64,000 bases of DNA, from contig CALTWF010000016.1 of NCBI GenBank assembly GCA_943912755.1, positions 4,234-68,233 on the forward strand, written 5' to 3'. The notes below the pieces were generated by a model that saw only the letters and a list, made by a program, of their open reading frames with translations, ran no database searches and was not told the DNA's origin. The DNA comes from an uncultured Pseudomonas sp. GTDB taxonomy: Bacteria; Pseudomonadota; Gammaproteobacteria; Pseudomonadales; Pseudomonadaceae. Positions 23,070-31,973 of this stretch are shown piece by piece. Every line of letters starts with the position of its first letter. The stretch's first letter is position 1. The translations under genes and the position numbers were made by a program.

Positions 23070-24314
23070 ATGAACATCGGTTCTTCGCGGATTTCCTCCT
23101 ACACCCTGATGGCTGCCTTGCTGGCGCTGCTGCCGCTCGGCCAGGTGCAGGCGGCTGCCAAGGGTTGCGCCAGGTTGCCGCCGGTGCCCGCCACCCTCGA
23201 GATCGACCAGGGCCTGCAGCAGGAGGTGCGCCTGCCGGTGGGCATCAGTCGTGCAGCGGTGGGCGACCCCAAGGTCGCCGACGTGCATGCGGTCGGCAAC
23301 GAGGCCGTATTGCTCACTGCCATGGGTCCGGGCGCCACCAGCCTGAGCCTGTGGACCGCCTGTTCGAGCACGCCGCGCCAGACCATGGTGTTCGTCCGCG
23401 GGCGGGCCTCGGCGGACATGGCCCAGGTACCGACGTCGATGGAAGCCGAACTGCCCATGCAGATCCAGGCCGACATCCGTTTCGTCGAGGTCAGCCGGAC
23501 CAAGCTCAAGGAGGCCGGTGCGCGCTTGTTCTTCAAGGGCTCCAACAGTTCGCTGATCGGCTCGCCAGGCACCGTGCCGAGCACCAATGTCTCGCCGGGC
23601 AACGTACCGGTGACCACGCCGCTGATTCCACTCGACAACAGCGCCTTCAACATCGTCTGGGGTGGCGGCAGCAGCCGCTTCCTCGCTGCCATCAACGCCC
23701 TGGAGAACACCGGCTTCGCCTACACCCTGGCGCGGCCGAGCCTGGTGGTGCTGAGTGGCATGACCGCGAGTTTCCTGGCCGGCGGCGAAATTCCCATCCC
23801 GGTGCCCAGCAGTGGTAGCGACAGCCTCGCAATCGAGTACAAGGAGTTCGGTGTGCGTCTGGCGCTGTCGCCCACGGTGGTCAGCCGCGACCGTATCAAC
23901 CTCAAGGTCGCCCCTGAGGTCAGCGAGCTGGACTACACCAACGGGGTGCAGATTTCCGGGGTCACGGTGCCTGCGTTGAAGGTCCGGCGTACCGATACCA
24001 GCATCTCCCTCGCCGACGGCGAAAGCTTCGTGATCAGTGGCCTGATCAACAGCAGCAATCGCTCCGCGGTGGACAAGTTTCCCGGACTTGGCGACATCCC
24101 CATTCTCGGCGCGTTCTTCCGTCAGTCCTCGGTGCAGCGCGAGGAAACCGAACTGCTGATGGTCGTCACGCCGCATCTGGTCCGGCCGCTGGCGGCCAAT
24201 GCGCAACTGCCCGAACTGCCGGGCGAGCGCCTGCGCACCTACGACCCGAGCTGGGGCCGGCTGTTCTTCCTGGAAAACGGCGACTTCGATCGCAAGAGTG
24301 GGTTATCCCGATGA
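23070..24314 (+). CDS. rcpA: Flp pilus outer-membrane secretin RcpA/CpaC
   Basis: A 414-aa type II/III-like secretin forming the pilus exit pore. Signal peptide ending QVQA/AA; pilus-secretin N-terminal domain (EIDQGLQQEVRLPVGISRAA, residues ~45-115); a short middle domain; secretin core from ~200 with GGEIPIPVP and VAPEVSELDYTNG, ending VVTPHLVRPL. Shorter than GspD because the N1-N3 domains are reduced, as usual for CpaC. AAGGAT upstream of ATG 23070. Its stop overlaps the tadZ start (ATGA). Confidence 0.94.
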   Translation: MNIGSSRISSYTLMAALLALLPLGQVQAAAKGCARLPPVPATLEIDQGLQQEVRLPVGISRAAVGDPKVADVHAVGNEAVLLTAMGPGATSLSLWTACSSTPRQTMVFVRGRASADMAQVPTSMEAELPMQIQADIRFVEVSRTKLKEAGARLFFKGSNSSLIGSPGTVPSTNVSPGNVPVTTPLIPLDNSAFNIVWGGGSSRFLAAINALENTGFAYTLARPSLVVLSGMTASFLAGGEIPIPVPSSGSDSLAIEYKEFGVRLALSPTVVSRDRINLKVAPEVSELDYTNGVQISGVTVPALKVRRTDTSISLADGESFVISGLINSSNRSAVDKFPGLGDIPILGAFFRQSSVQREETELLMVVTPHLVRPLAANAQLPELPGERLRTYDPSWGRLFFLENGDFDRKSGLSR

Positions 24315-25510
24315 GCGAGAGCCTGAGCCAGACCTTTCTGGCGATCACCCGCAACGATGGCGACCTGCAATGGCTACAGTCGGCCCTGACGCCGCTGGGC
24401 CAGGTGGTCGGTGCCGGCAGCGGCAGCCTCGACGAGTTGCTGGCGCTGGTCGACGTGACCTTTGCCAACCTGCTGTTCGTCGGCCTCGACCGCGAGCATC
24501 TGGTCAACCAGTGCGCGTTGATCGAAGGGGTGCTGGAGGCCAAGCCGATGCTGGCCATCGTGGCCCTCGGCGACGGCATGGACAACCAGCTGGTACTCAA
24601 CGCCATGCGCGCCGGCGCGCGCGACTTCGTGCCCTACGGCTCGCGCTCCAGCGAGGTGGCCGGGCTGGTCCGGCGCCTGGGCAAGCGCCTGCCGCCGGTG
24701 ACCACCAACCCTCATCTCGGTGGCCTGACCGTGCTCTATGGCACCCAATGCGGCTCCGATGGCGCGCTGCTGACCGTGCACCTGGGCCAGGTGGTGCAAA
24801 AGAGCGGGCAGCAGACCCTGCTGCTCGATCTCGGCCTGCCCCGTGGCGATAGCCTGGCGTTGCTCGGGGTGGAGGCGTCGTTCCATTTCGGCGATGCCCT
24901 GCGCCACCTGCGCCGCCTCGACAGCACTCTGATCGACAGCGCCTTTCCCAGTGACGGCCATGGCCTGCGCCTGCTCGCCTATGCCCCCGGCGACGAGCCG
25001 CTGGAGCGCACCAGCGCCGCCGAGCTGTACATGCTGCTCAGCGCCCTGCGCCAGCACTTCCAGCACATCGTGGTGAACCTCACCGGGCAGGCCGATTGCG
25101 AGGCGTTGCGCACCTTTGTCAGCCACTGCGACAAGCTGATCTGGTACACCGACCAGAACGTCATCGAGTGCCGGCGCAACCTGGAAGTGCTGAATACCTG
25201 GCGGGAAAAGGGCATGAACCTGGAGCACGCCAAGCTGCTGGTCGACCGTTACCTGCGCAGCGTGATCCCGGACGCCGAAGCCCTCGGCAAGCGCTTTGCC
25301 TTGCCGGTGTTGAGCGAGCTGCCGGCGAGCACCGAGGTACGCCTGAATTCGCGCAACCAGGGCCTGAGCCTGTTCGAACTGGCACCGCGGGACAGCCTGA
25401 CCCAGGGCCTCAAGACCCTGGGCGAGCGCCTGGCGCGGCGCTCGGAAAACATCAAGCCGAAGTCCGATAGCTGGCTCAGCCGGCTCTGGGGCAGCAAGCA
25501 TGAGCAGTGA
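24311..25510 (+). CDS. tadZ: Flp pilus localisation protein TadZ/CpaE
   Basis: A 399-aa protein with an N-terminal receiver-like domain (~1-120) and a MinD/ParA-like ATPase fold (~135-370), which places the Tad machine at the cell pole in other bacteria. The deviant Walker A is poor here: YGTQCGSDGALLTV replaces KGGxGKT, so both signature lysines are missing and ATP hydrolysis is doubtful. LLLDLGLPRGD matches the Walker B region. It overlaps rcpA by 4 bp and tadA by 11 bp. Confidence 0.9.
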   Translation: MSESLSQTFLAITRNDGDLQWLQSALTPLGQVVGAGSGSLDELLALVDVTFANLLFVGLDREHLVNQCALIEGVLEAKPMLAIVALGDGMDNQLVLNAMRAGARDFVPYGSRSSEVAGLVRRLGKRLPPVTTNPHLGGLTVLYGTQCGSDGALLTVHLGQVVQKSGQQTLLLDLGLPRGDSLALLGVEASFHFGDALRHLRRLDSTLIDSAFPSDGHGLRLLAYAPGDEPLERTSAAELYMLLSALRQHFQHIVVNLTGQADCEALRTFVSHCDKLIWYTDQNVIECRRNLEVLNTWREKGMNLEHAKLLVDRYLRSVIPDAEALGKRFALPVLSELPASTEVRLNSRNQGLSLFELAPRDSLTQGLKTLGERLARRSENIKPKSDSWLSRLWGSKHEQ

Positions 25511-26768
25511 CGAACTGTTCGGTGGCCCCCGGCACAACCTCGGTTCCGATCCGCAGGCGCTCAAGCGCGCCTTGCACCGCTACATCATCGACGCCATCGA
25601 AGACTCCGGGCGCAACCTGCTGGAGGGTTCGCGCCCGGCGCTGGCGCAGTTCGTCGTCGAGCAGGTCGGCGAATACATCGCCCGCCTGCACCTGGCGCTG
25701 TCGCGCTACGAAATGGAGCGCATGGCCGAGGAACTGGTGGACGAACTCACCGGTTTCGGCCCGCTGGAAGTGCTGCTGCGCGACACCAGCGTCACCGAGA
25801 TCCTGGTCAACGGCCCGTTCCGCGTGTTCGTCGAGCGGGCCGGCGTGTTGCACCAGACCGACCTGCGCTTCATCGATTCGCACCATGTCGAGCGGGTCAT
25901 GCAGCGCATCCTCGCGCCGCTGGGCCGGCGCCTGGACGAGTCGTCGCCGATGGTTGACGCGCGCATGCCCGACGGCAGCCGGGTCAACGCCATCATCCCG
26001 CCGGTGGCGCTGGACGGGCCGTGCCTGTCGATCCGCAAATTCCGCAAGGACATGCTCAAGAGCGCCGACCTGCTGGCGACCCGGGCCATCGACCCGGCGA
26101 TCCTCGAATTCTTCGAAAACGCCGTGGGCAAGCGCTGCAATATCCTCGTCAGCGGCGGTACCGGCACCGGCAAGACCACCCTGCTGAACATCCTCAGCCA
26201 GTTGATCAGCCCCCGCGAGCGCCTGGTCACCATCGAGGACGTCGCCGAGCTGCAACTCGATCACCCCCATGTGGTGCGCCTGGAAACCCGCCCGCCGAAT
26301 GCCGAGGGCCATGGCGAGATCAAGGCCAGCGAGCTGATCCGCAATGCCCTGCGCATGCGCCCGGACCGCATCCTGCTTGGCGAGATCCGCGGCGTCGAGG
26401 TGATCGACGTACTGACCGCGATGAACACCGGCCATGACGGCTCGATGAGCACGGTGCACGCCAACACCGCCCAGGACGCGCTGCTGCGCCTGGAAACCCT
26501 GGTCGGCCTGACCGGGCGCCAGGTCGCGGAAAAGACCCTGCGGCAGATGATCTGCGCCGCCCTCGACGTGGTCATCCAGCTGACCCGCCTGCCCGATGGC
26601 CGCCGCTGCATCAGCGAGGTGCTGGAGGTGGTCGGCCTGCGCGACGACGTGTACGTCACCAATACCCTGTTCCGCTTCGACCGCCGTGGTGGTGGTGGCT
26701 TCGTGCGCGAGGCGATCAATCCGGCCGGGGACAAACTGCGCCGCGAACACTCGGAGCCGGCGCCATGA
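25500..26768 (+). CDS. tadA: Flp pilus assembly ATPase TadA/CpaF
   Basis: A 422-aa secretion ATPase of the VirB11/CpaF family that powers pilin assembly. Walker A GGTGTGKTTL with K225, Asp box (ERLVTIEDVAEL), Walker B (RPDRILLGEIRG) and His box (GHDGSMSTVHANT) are all intact. The N-terminal part holds the GFGPLEVLLRDTSVTEILVN family signature. Cytosolic face of the inner membrane. Start ATG 25500 overlaps the end of tadZ. Confidence 0.96.
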   Translation: MSSDELFGGPRHNLGSDPQALKRALHRYIIDAIEDSGRNLLEGSRPALAQFVVEQVGEYIARLHLALSRYEMERMAEELVDELTGFGPLEVLLRDTSVTEILVNGPFRVFVERAGVLHQTDLRFIDSHHVERVMQRILAPLGRRLDESSPMVDARMPDGSRVNAIIPPVALDGPCLSIRKFRKDMLKSADLLATRAIDPAILEFFENAVGKRCNILVSGGTGTGKTTLLNILSQLISPRERLVTIEDVAELQLDHPHVVRLETRPPNAEGHGEIKASELIRNALRMRPDRILLGEIRGVEVIDVLTAMNTGHDGSMSTVHANTAQDALLRLETLVGLTGRQVAEKTLRQMICAALDVVIQLTRLPDGRRCISEVLEVVGLRDDVYVTNTLFRFDRRGGGGFVREAINPAGDKLRREHSEPAP

Positions 26769-27646
26769 TTGGCCTGGCTCTCGGCCTGATCGGCCTGGCC
26801 CTGCTGGCGGCTTCGGTGGGGCTGTTCTACAACGGCGTGCGCAAATCCGCTGCCGAGCGCACCTTGCAACGCCTCGGCCAGCAGCCCGAGCCGGTCGTGG
26901 CCGAGGCGCCGGTGCGCGGCTCGCTGGAGTTGCTGTTGCTGCGCGCCGGATTCGACCGCCGGGGCGACCGCTTCATGTTGTGGGGGGCGGCCTGGCTGCT
27001 GCTGATCGCCCTGGCCGGCAGCCTGACGGGCTGGGTCGGGGCGGCGATGATGGTGGTGCTCGGCCCGCTGCTGTGGCGCCTGTACATGAGCTGGCGCTAT
27101 CACCGCCGGTTGCGCCGGATGATCGAGCAACTGCCCACCTTGCTGGACCACGCGGTGCGCAGCCTGAAGGCCGGGCGTACCTTGAACGATGCCGTACTGG
27201 GTGCCGTGGAGGTCAGCGCCGACCCGCTGAAAAGCGCGATGCAGCGGGTGCAGCGCAACGTGCAGATGGGCGCCAGTCTCGACGAAGCCCTGCACGACCT
27301 TGCCGAGCTGTACGCCCAGGATGAATTCCGCGTGTTCGCCCTGGGGATGCGCATCAACAACCGTTACGGCGGCAATGCCAGCGAACTGCTGGAAAACCTG
27401 GTCAAGCTGATCCGCGAGCGCGACCAGGGTGCCCGCCAGTTGCGCGCGATGACCGGTGAGACGCGGATGACCGCGATGGTCCTGGCCCTGCTGCCGATCG
27501 GCATGGTCGGTTATTTCATGGCGGTCAATCCCGGCTACCTGCTGTCGATGTGGGGCAACCACAGCGGCCAGATGATGCTGCTGGCCGCGTTCATCCTCCA
27601 GGTGCTGGGTTGCGTCGCGCTGTGGCGCATGTTGCGGAGTATCTGA
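26765..27646 (+). CDS. tadB: Flp pilus inner-membrane platform protein TadB
   Basis: A 293-aa GspF-domain protein. Membrane segments near residues 1-22, ~75-110, ~235-260 and ~270-290 flank a cytoplasmic GspF domain (RRMIEQLPTLLDHAVRSLKA, ~115-240). With TadC it forms the membrane platform on which TadA acts. Start overlaps the tadA stop by 4 bp; the next start (tadC) is one base after its stop. Confidence 0.93.
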   Translation: MIGLALGLIGLALLAASVGLFYNGVRKSAAERTLQRLGQQPEPVVAEAPVRGSLELLLLRAGFDRRGDRFMLWGAAWLLLIALAGSLTGWVGAAMMVVLGPLLWRLYMSWRYHRRLRRMIEQLPTLLDHAVRSLKAGRTLNDAVLGAVEVSADPLKSAMQRVQRNVQMGASLDEALHDLAELYAQDEFRVFALGMRINNRYGGNASELLENLVKLIRERDQGARQLRAMTGETRMTAMVLALLPIGMVGYFMAVNPGYLLSMWGNHSGQMMLLAAFILQVLGCVALWRMLRSI

Positions 27647-27647
27647 A

Positions 27648-28532
27648 ATGGCCTTGCTGATCAGTGCCGTGCTGTTCTTCCTGGCGTTTGTGTTCCTGCT
27701 CGTGGTGCTGGCCCGGCAGCACCGCCGCGAGCGCCTGATCGCCATGCGCCTGCAAGGGCTGCAGGCCCAGCCGGTGGACGAGGATGACTGGTTGCAGCGC
27801 CTGGGCAACAGCGCCCTGGCGCAGCGCTCGCTGAACCTGGATGGCGAGACCCGCATGCTGCTCGATCGCATCGGCTGGCGCCGCTCGCGCCAGCGTTCGT
27901 TGTTCGCCGCCTTGCAGGTCGGTGTGCCGCTGCTGGGGGCGCTGCTTGCCGTGCTGTTGCAGCAGGTTGCCTACCCGGACAGCGAGACGCCCTGGTTGCT
28001 GCCGGTGTTCGGCCTCGGTATCGGCTACCTGTTGCCCAAGCGCATCCTCGCCTGGTCGGCGGCGGTGCGGCAGCGCCAGGTCGCCGACGAGGTGTCCAGC
28101 TTCATTCCGCTGCTGCGCATCCTCTTCGACTCCGGGCTGGCGGTGGAGCAGAGCCTGCGCATCCTCAGCGTGGAAGGGCGGGAACTGTTGCCGGTACTGA
28201 GCGAAGAGTTGCGCCTGGTCCTGGTCAGGGTCGACTCCGGCCTGGCCCTGGCGCCGGAGCTGGAGCAGACGGCAAAGCTGCTGTCGGTGGACGAATTCAG
28301 CGACACCTGCGTGATTCTTCAGCAACTGCTGACCCAGGGCGGCGGGGCGATGAAGTCGCTGCTGGCGCTCAAGCAGTTGCTCGACGACCGGCGCCTGACC
28401 CGCCTGCAGGAAAGGATTTCGAAAATGTCCGGGAAGATGTCCATCGTCATGATGGTGTTCCTGTTCCCGGCCTTGTTGATCGTTCTGGCCGGTCCCGGGC
28501 TCACCGCCCTGGCCCGGGCGTTCAGTTCCTGA
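27648..28532 (+). CDS. tadC: Flp pilus inner-membrane platform protein TadC
   Basis: A 294-aa GspF-domain protein, paralogous to TadB. N-terminal segment (ALLISAVLFFLAFVFLLVVL), two central segments at ~88-125, a cytoplasmic GspF domain (~140-260) and a C-terminal segment (IVMMVFLFPALLIVLAGPGL). Partner of TadB. Tight coupling (1 bp) to tadB and 16 bp to tadD. Confidence 0.93.
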   Translation: MALLISAVLFFLAFVFLLVVLARQHRRERLIAMRLQGLQAQPVDEDDWLQRLGNSALAQRSLNLDGETRMLLDRIGWRRSRQRSLFAALQVGVPLLGALLAVLLQQVAYPDSETPWLLPVFGLGIGYLLPKRILAWSAAVRQRQVADEVSSFIPLLRILFDSGLAVEQSLRILSVEGRELLPVLSEELRLVLVRVDSGLALAPELEQTAKLLSVDEFSDTCVILQQLLTQGGGAMKSLLALKQLLDDRRLTRLQERISKMSGKMSIVMMVFLFPALLIVLAGPGLTALARAFSS

Positions 28533-28548
28533 AAGGGGGGAGAGGCGC

Positions 28549-29229
28549 ATGAAAGTGGCGGGATTGATCTTCGGTGCGCTGCTGTTGAGTGGCTGCGCCG
28601 GTCAGAATGGCGCGCCCTGGCTGGCGCTGTCGGGCAGCCCCGGTAGTTGCGCCAAGCCGGACTCCTCGCAGGAGCTGGCGTTGAGCATGGCCGATGAAAT
28701 GTTCGCCGACGGGCGCCCCCATGCCAGCCTCGCGCACCTGGAGGAAATGCCGGCCAACCTGGTCCAGGTGCGTATCCGCAAGGCCAAGATCCTGCGCCTG
28801 ATCGGCAGCGCCGAGGCCGAGCCGCTGTACCGCGGCCTGCTCGGCACCTGCATGGGCGCCGAGGCGGAGCATGGCCTGGGCCAGCTGGCCGCCGACCGGG
28901 GCGATGACGTCCAGGCACGCCAGCACCTGATGCGTGCTGCGCGCCTGGCGCCCACCGACGAGAAGATCCGCAACGACCTGGGGGTGGTCTATCTGAAGAT
29001 GGGCGAGCTGGAAAAGGCCCGCTTCGAATTCCTCACCGCCATCGAACTCAAGGACGACCGTCTTGCCGCGGTCAATCTGGTCACCCTGTTGCTGTACCAG
29101 GACAAATGGCAGCAGGCCGCCGACCTGGTCAGCCGCCTTGGGCTGAGCGCCGCGCAGTTCAGCGAAGCCCAGTCGCGTGCCGAGCAACTCAAGCCTGGCG
29201 GCGCGCAGCCGCCCCGGAGTCCGTCATGA
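28549..29229 (+). CDS. tadD: Flp pilus TPR lipoprotein TadD
   Basis: A 226-aa lipoprotein (lipobox LLSGC, Cys16) with about four tetratricopeptide-like helical repeats (residues ~45-200; AARLAPTDEKIRNDLGVVYL is the clearest). TadD proteins are pilotin-like factors needed for secretin assembly. GGGAGAGG precedes ATG 28549. It overlaps the following small gene by 4 bp. Confidence 0.9.
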   Translation: MKVAGLIFGALLLSGCAGQNGAPWLALSGSPGSCAKPDSSQELALSMADEMFADGRPHASLAHLEEMPANLVQVRIRKAKILRLIGSAEAEPLYRGLLGTCMGAEAEHGLGQLAADRGDDVQARQHLMRAARLAPTDEKIRNDLGVVYLKMGELEKARFEFLTAIELKDDRLAAVNLVTLLLYQDKWQQAADLVSRLGLSAAQFSEAQSRAEQLKPGGAQPPRSPS

Positions 29230-29501
29230 ACAGCCGCATTCTTGCCCTGACCCTGCTTGCCAGCCTGCCCCTGGGCGCCAGCGCCATGCCGCCCGGGCCC
29301 TCGTCCAAGGCCCAGCTCACCACCGAAACCTGGCTGCAATTGCAGCCCCGCGGCCTGCACGCCTCGGACAAGCCGCAGGAGGCCACGGCGCGGGAGTACG
29401 ACAAGGCCATGGAGCGCTGGTTGAAGGCGTATGACTACAAGATTCCGGAGGTCTTCAAGTGGGAGAAGATGAGTTCCGGGAGTTCGGGGGGCAGTAACTG
29501 A
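29226..29501 (+). CDS. DUF3613 domain protein of the Flp locus
   Basis: A 91-aa exported protein, matching the DUF3613 protein found after tadD in P. aeruginosa (PA4298 position). Signal peptide ends ASA/MPPGP; mature part has ETWLQLQPRGLHASDKPQEA and a conserved AMERWLKAYDYKIPEVFKWE helix, then a Ser/Gly tail (SSGSSGGSN) like that of the Flp pilin. Function unknown. Last gene of the operon; ATG 29226 overlaps the tadD stop. Confidence 0.8.
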   Translation: MNSRILALTLLASLPLGASAMPPGPSSKAQLTTETWLQLQPRGLHASDKPQEATAREYDKAMERWLKAYDYKIPEVFKWEKMSSGSSGGSN

Positions 29502-30063
29502 CGCTGTGTCGGCTGTGATGGCCTCATCGCTGGCTTGTCGGGGCGCCGAACCGCAACGAGGCCAACGCGGTCCAGGTGGGAGCCCGCCCAGCCTTTCAGG
29601 CTGCGCTGTCGCGCAGAGAACAGTGATTGACGTGGGAGCGAGCTTGCTCGCGAAGGGCCGCAAAGCGGCCCCAAAGCCATCCACTTCAGAGTGTCAGGCG
29701 AGTCGCGTAATCAGGTTTTACGACGGCTGCGCCGCCGTTCGCGAGCAAGCTCGCTCCCACGGAGTTTATTTAAATCAACAGGTTACGGTTTGTTTTATGA
29801 GAGCTGCTTTAGCTGCGATGGACCGCGCAGCGGTCCCGAAACCTGTCTATCCAATGAGCCTGGAGAAACGCGGCAGACTGGGCACTGTGAATCCATGAGG
29901 CGGCGTGGTCAGAGGCTCGTGCGGGATGGTTTCGGGACCGCTGGCGCGGTCCATCGCAGCTAAAGCAGCTCCCACCTGGACCGCGCCGAACTTCAGCCTG
30001 GACCTCAATCCGAGATGTGTAGATACCAGTACAGCGATGAGGCCATCAGCAGCGCCACTGCAC
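29502..30063. repeat. REP-element cluster, no gene
   Basis: This 562-bp gap between the Flp operon and pprB has no credible gene. It holds three REP types: a worn GCTGGCTTGTC remnant (29520-29590); an inverted pair of GCGAGCAAGCTCGCTCCCAC units (29631-29672 and 29725-29760); and a nested long palindrome, GCTGCTTTAGCTGCGATGG (29801-29842) mirrored at 29928-29975. The elements appear inserted next to or within one another and will insulate the two convergent transcripts. Confidence 0.8.
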
Positions 30064-30840
30064 TCAGTGCTCGGTAACCCTCTGCCGCATTCCCGCGCTG
30101 TTGGGCGATAGCGCCAGGGCCAGTTGGGTGCGGTTGTGCATGTGGGTCAGGCGCAGTACCTGCGAGACATACAGCTTCACCGTGTTTTCGGTAATGCCCA
30201 GTTCGCAGGCGATCTGGTAGTTGGTCTTGCCCTGGCCGACCAGCCGGGCGACGTCGAGCTGGCGCGGCGACAGCGGGGCGAAGATGTTCGGGATGGCCTC
30301 GTCCTGCGCCTCGCCTTCCTCTGCGTGTGCCGCACGGGCCGGGGCCTGGGTGCGGGCCTTGTCGAGGTCCTGGTAGAGGTCGTCGATGGACTCCGCCAGG
30401 TACTTCAGCTTCTGGTTCAGATGGCCCAGTTGCTGGTAGTCCTTCTGCCGTGCCAGCAGCACGTTCTCCTGGCGTTGCAGCCCTTCGAGCAGTTCGCCGA
30501 GGTCCACCGGCTTCTGGTAGTAGTCGGCGAAGCCTTCGCGCAGGGCCTTGATCACGTCCTGCTTGTCGGCACGCCCGGTCAGCATGATGGCTTCGAAGAC
30601 ACGCTCGCCGCCGGCGATGCTTTTCAGCGCCTTGACCAGCTCGATACCGTCGTACTCGGGCATGTTCAGGTCACACACCACCAGGCCGATCGTCGGGTCG
30701 GCCTTGAAGCGCTCGATGGCATTGACACTGGAATGGCAGGGCACGCAACGGTAACCGCTGCTTTCAAGAAATTCGCAGAGTTCCTCGACGATCAACGGTT
30801 GGTCATCGACGACCAGGACTTTGACTTGACTGGTTGGCAT
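30064..30840 (-). CDS. pprB: Response regulator PprB (REC-LuxR HTH)
   Basis: A 258-aa NarL-type regulator. Receiver at ~5-125 with D12-D13, phospho-acceptor D57 (VVCDLNMP), T (IMLTGRAD) and K (YQKPVDL). A coiled helix (~130-175) links it to a LuxR-type HTH (LSPRQLDVARLVGQGKTNYQ, ~193-250). Position next to fppA and the Flp genes identifies it as PprB, the activator of the Flp/Tad and associated surface genes in P. aeruginosa. GGAG lies 11 bases before ATG 30840. Confidence 0.9.
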   Translation of the reverse strand: MPTSQVKVLVVDDQPLIVEELCEFLESSGYRCVPCHSSVNAIERFKADPTIGLVVCDLNMPEYDGIELVKALKSIAGGERVFEAIMLTGRADKQDVIKALREGFADYYQKPVDLGELLEGLQRQENVLLARQKDYQQLGHLNQKLKYLAESIDDLYQDLDKARTQAPARAAHAEEGEAQDEAIPNIFAPLSPRQLDVARLVGQGKTNYQIACELGITENTVKLYVSQVLRLTHMHNRTQLALALSPNSAGMRQRVTEH

Positions 30841-30983
30841 TTGAATCGCAACTCCATGCTGGCGTGCCCTCCCTGAATGCTGCCAAGGAGCGGTCCCGGG
30901 TCACGGTGGGGCACTAACTAGAAAGTAGTCGCTCTTTTCAATTATTTACAAGGAGTGACGCCCGGTTCAGACGGCCCAGGCGA

Positions 30984-31454
30984 CTAATGGATCCACAACA
31001 GTGCGAGCAAAAAGCCGCTGAACAGGAAGGGGGCGTAGGGCTGTTTTTTTGACAGGTCTTCCTGCATCTCGCGAAGGCGCTTCTTAAGCTTTTGATTGAG
31101 CAAGGACCAGATCCAGCGCCGCCCGATCAGCCAGGCCAACACCGTGACCCCGGCACCGATGAAGGTACCGAGCAGATACCACTGGTCGGTTGCCAGGGCC
31201 AGGGCGCCGAGCAGTTTCACATCGCCGGCGCCAAACTGACCAAGGATATAACCGGGAAGGGTTAACAACATCACCAGGGCCAGGGCGAGGGCGGCATCGG
31301 CGGGCTCGGCCCCGATCCAGGTATGTCCGGTGAACAGCAGGTAGCCCAGGGCGAAGGCGGCTGCACCGAGGGTCAGGGTGTTGGCGATCTGCCGTTCACG
31401 GACATCCTGTTCGGCACAGAGGGCAAGCCACAGCAGCAGGACGAGACTTTGCAT
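30984..31454 (-). CDS. fppA: Flp prepilin peptidase FppA (TadV/CpaA)
   Basis: A 156-aa A24-family aspartic protease that cleaves Flp and the pseudopilins. Both catalytic aspartates are present: D in AEQDVRERQIANTL and D in GAGDVKLLGA. About five membrane segments; it lacks the N-methylation domain of PilD, as usual for CpaA. ATG 31454 begins the hydrophobic N-terminus; the longer open frame runs into the divergent tadE gene. Upstream of pprB in the same direction. Confidence 0.92.
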   Translation of the reverse strand: MQSLVLLLWLALCAEQDVRERQIANTLTLGAAAFALGYLLFTGHTWIGAEPADAALALALVMLLTLPGYILGQFGAGDVKLLGALALATDQWYLLGTFIGAGVTVLAWLIGRRWIWSLLNQKLKKRLREMQEDLSKKQPYAPFLFSGFLLALLWIH

Positions 31455-31529
31455 TGGCGAAACGCCATCCCTTGGTCTGATTGATTCTATATTTGTCTGA
31501 GAGGTGTCACTGTCAGGGTAGACGCGATC

Positions 31530-31973
31530 ATGAAAGCAAGCCTTGCTGTACGGCAAAAAGGGGCGGTGGCCATTGAGTTCGCCCTTGTATTCCTGATGTT
31601 TTTCGCGGTGTTCTACGGGTTGCTCAGCTACAGCCTGCCGATGCTGATGGTGCAGTCGTTCAACCAGGCCAGTAGTGAAGCGGTACGGCGTTGCGTGGCC
31701 CTGGACCCGGCCAGTGCCACCTACGCCACCGACGTCAACAATCTCGCCCGCACCACCCTCGAGCAGCAGCTGTCCTGGTTGCCGGGCTCGCTGGGCTTCC
31801 AGTTCGCCACCGACGCCACGGTCACCCTGAGCGGCACCCGGCTGCTCACGGTCAGCGTCCATTACAGCAAGAGCAAGCTGACCTCGGCCTTGCCGGTGCT
31901 GGTCCTGCCGCTGATCGGTGAAGTCCCGCGCTTGCCGACGACCCTAAGTACCCAGACGAGCCTGCAGCTTTGA
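31530..31973 (+). CDS. tadE: Flp pseudopilin TadE family protein
   Basis: A 147-aa TadE-like minor pseudopilin. The prepilin motif is KG/AVAIEFALVFLMFFAVFYG (Glu at +5, Phe at +6), so FppA should process it after G12. The periplasmic part has two cysteines at most and no other motif. It is divergent from fppA (75-bp gap) and its stop overlaps the start of the kinase gene (TTGA). It could equally be labelled TadF; the locus has only this one and TadG. Confidence 0.88.
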   Translation: MKASLAVRQKGAVAIEFALVFLMFFAVFYGLLSYSLPMLMVQSFNQASSEAVRRCVALDPASATYATDVNNLARTTLEQQLSWLPGSLGFQFATDATVTLSGTRLLTVSVHYSKSKLTSALPVLVLPLIGEVPRLPTTLSTQTSLQL

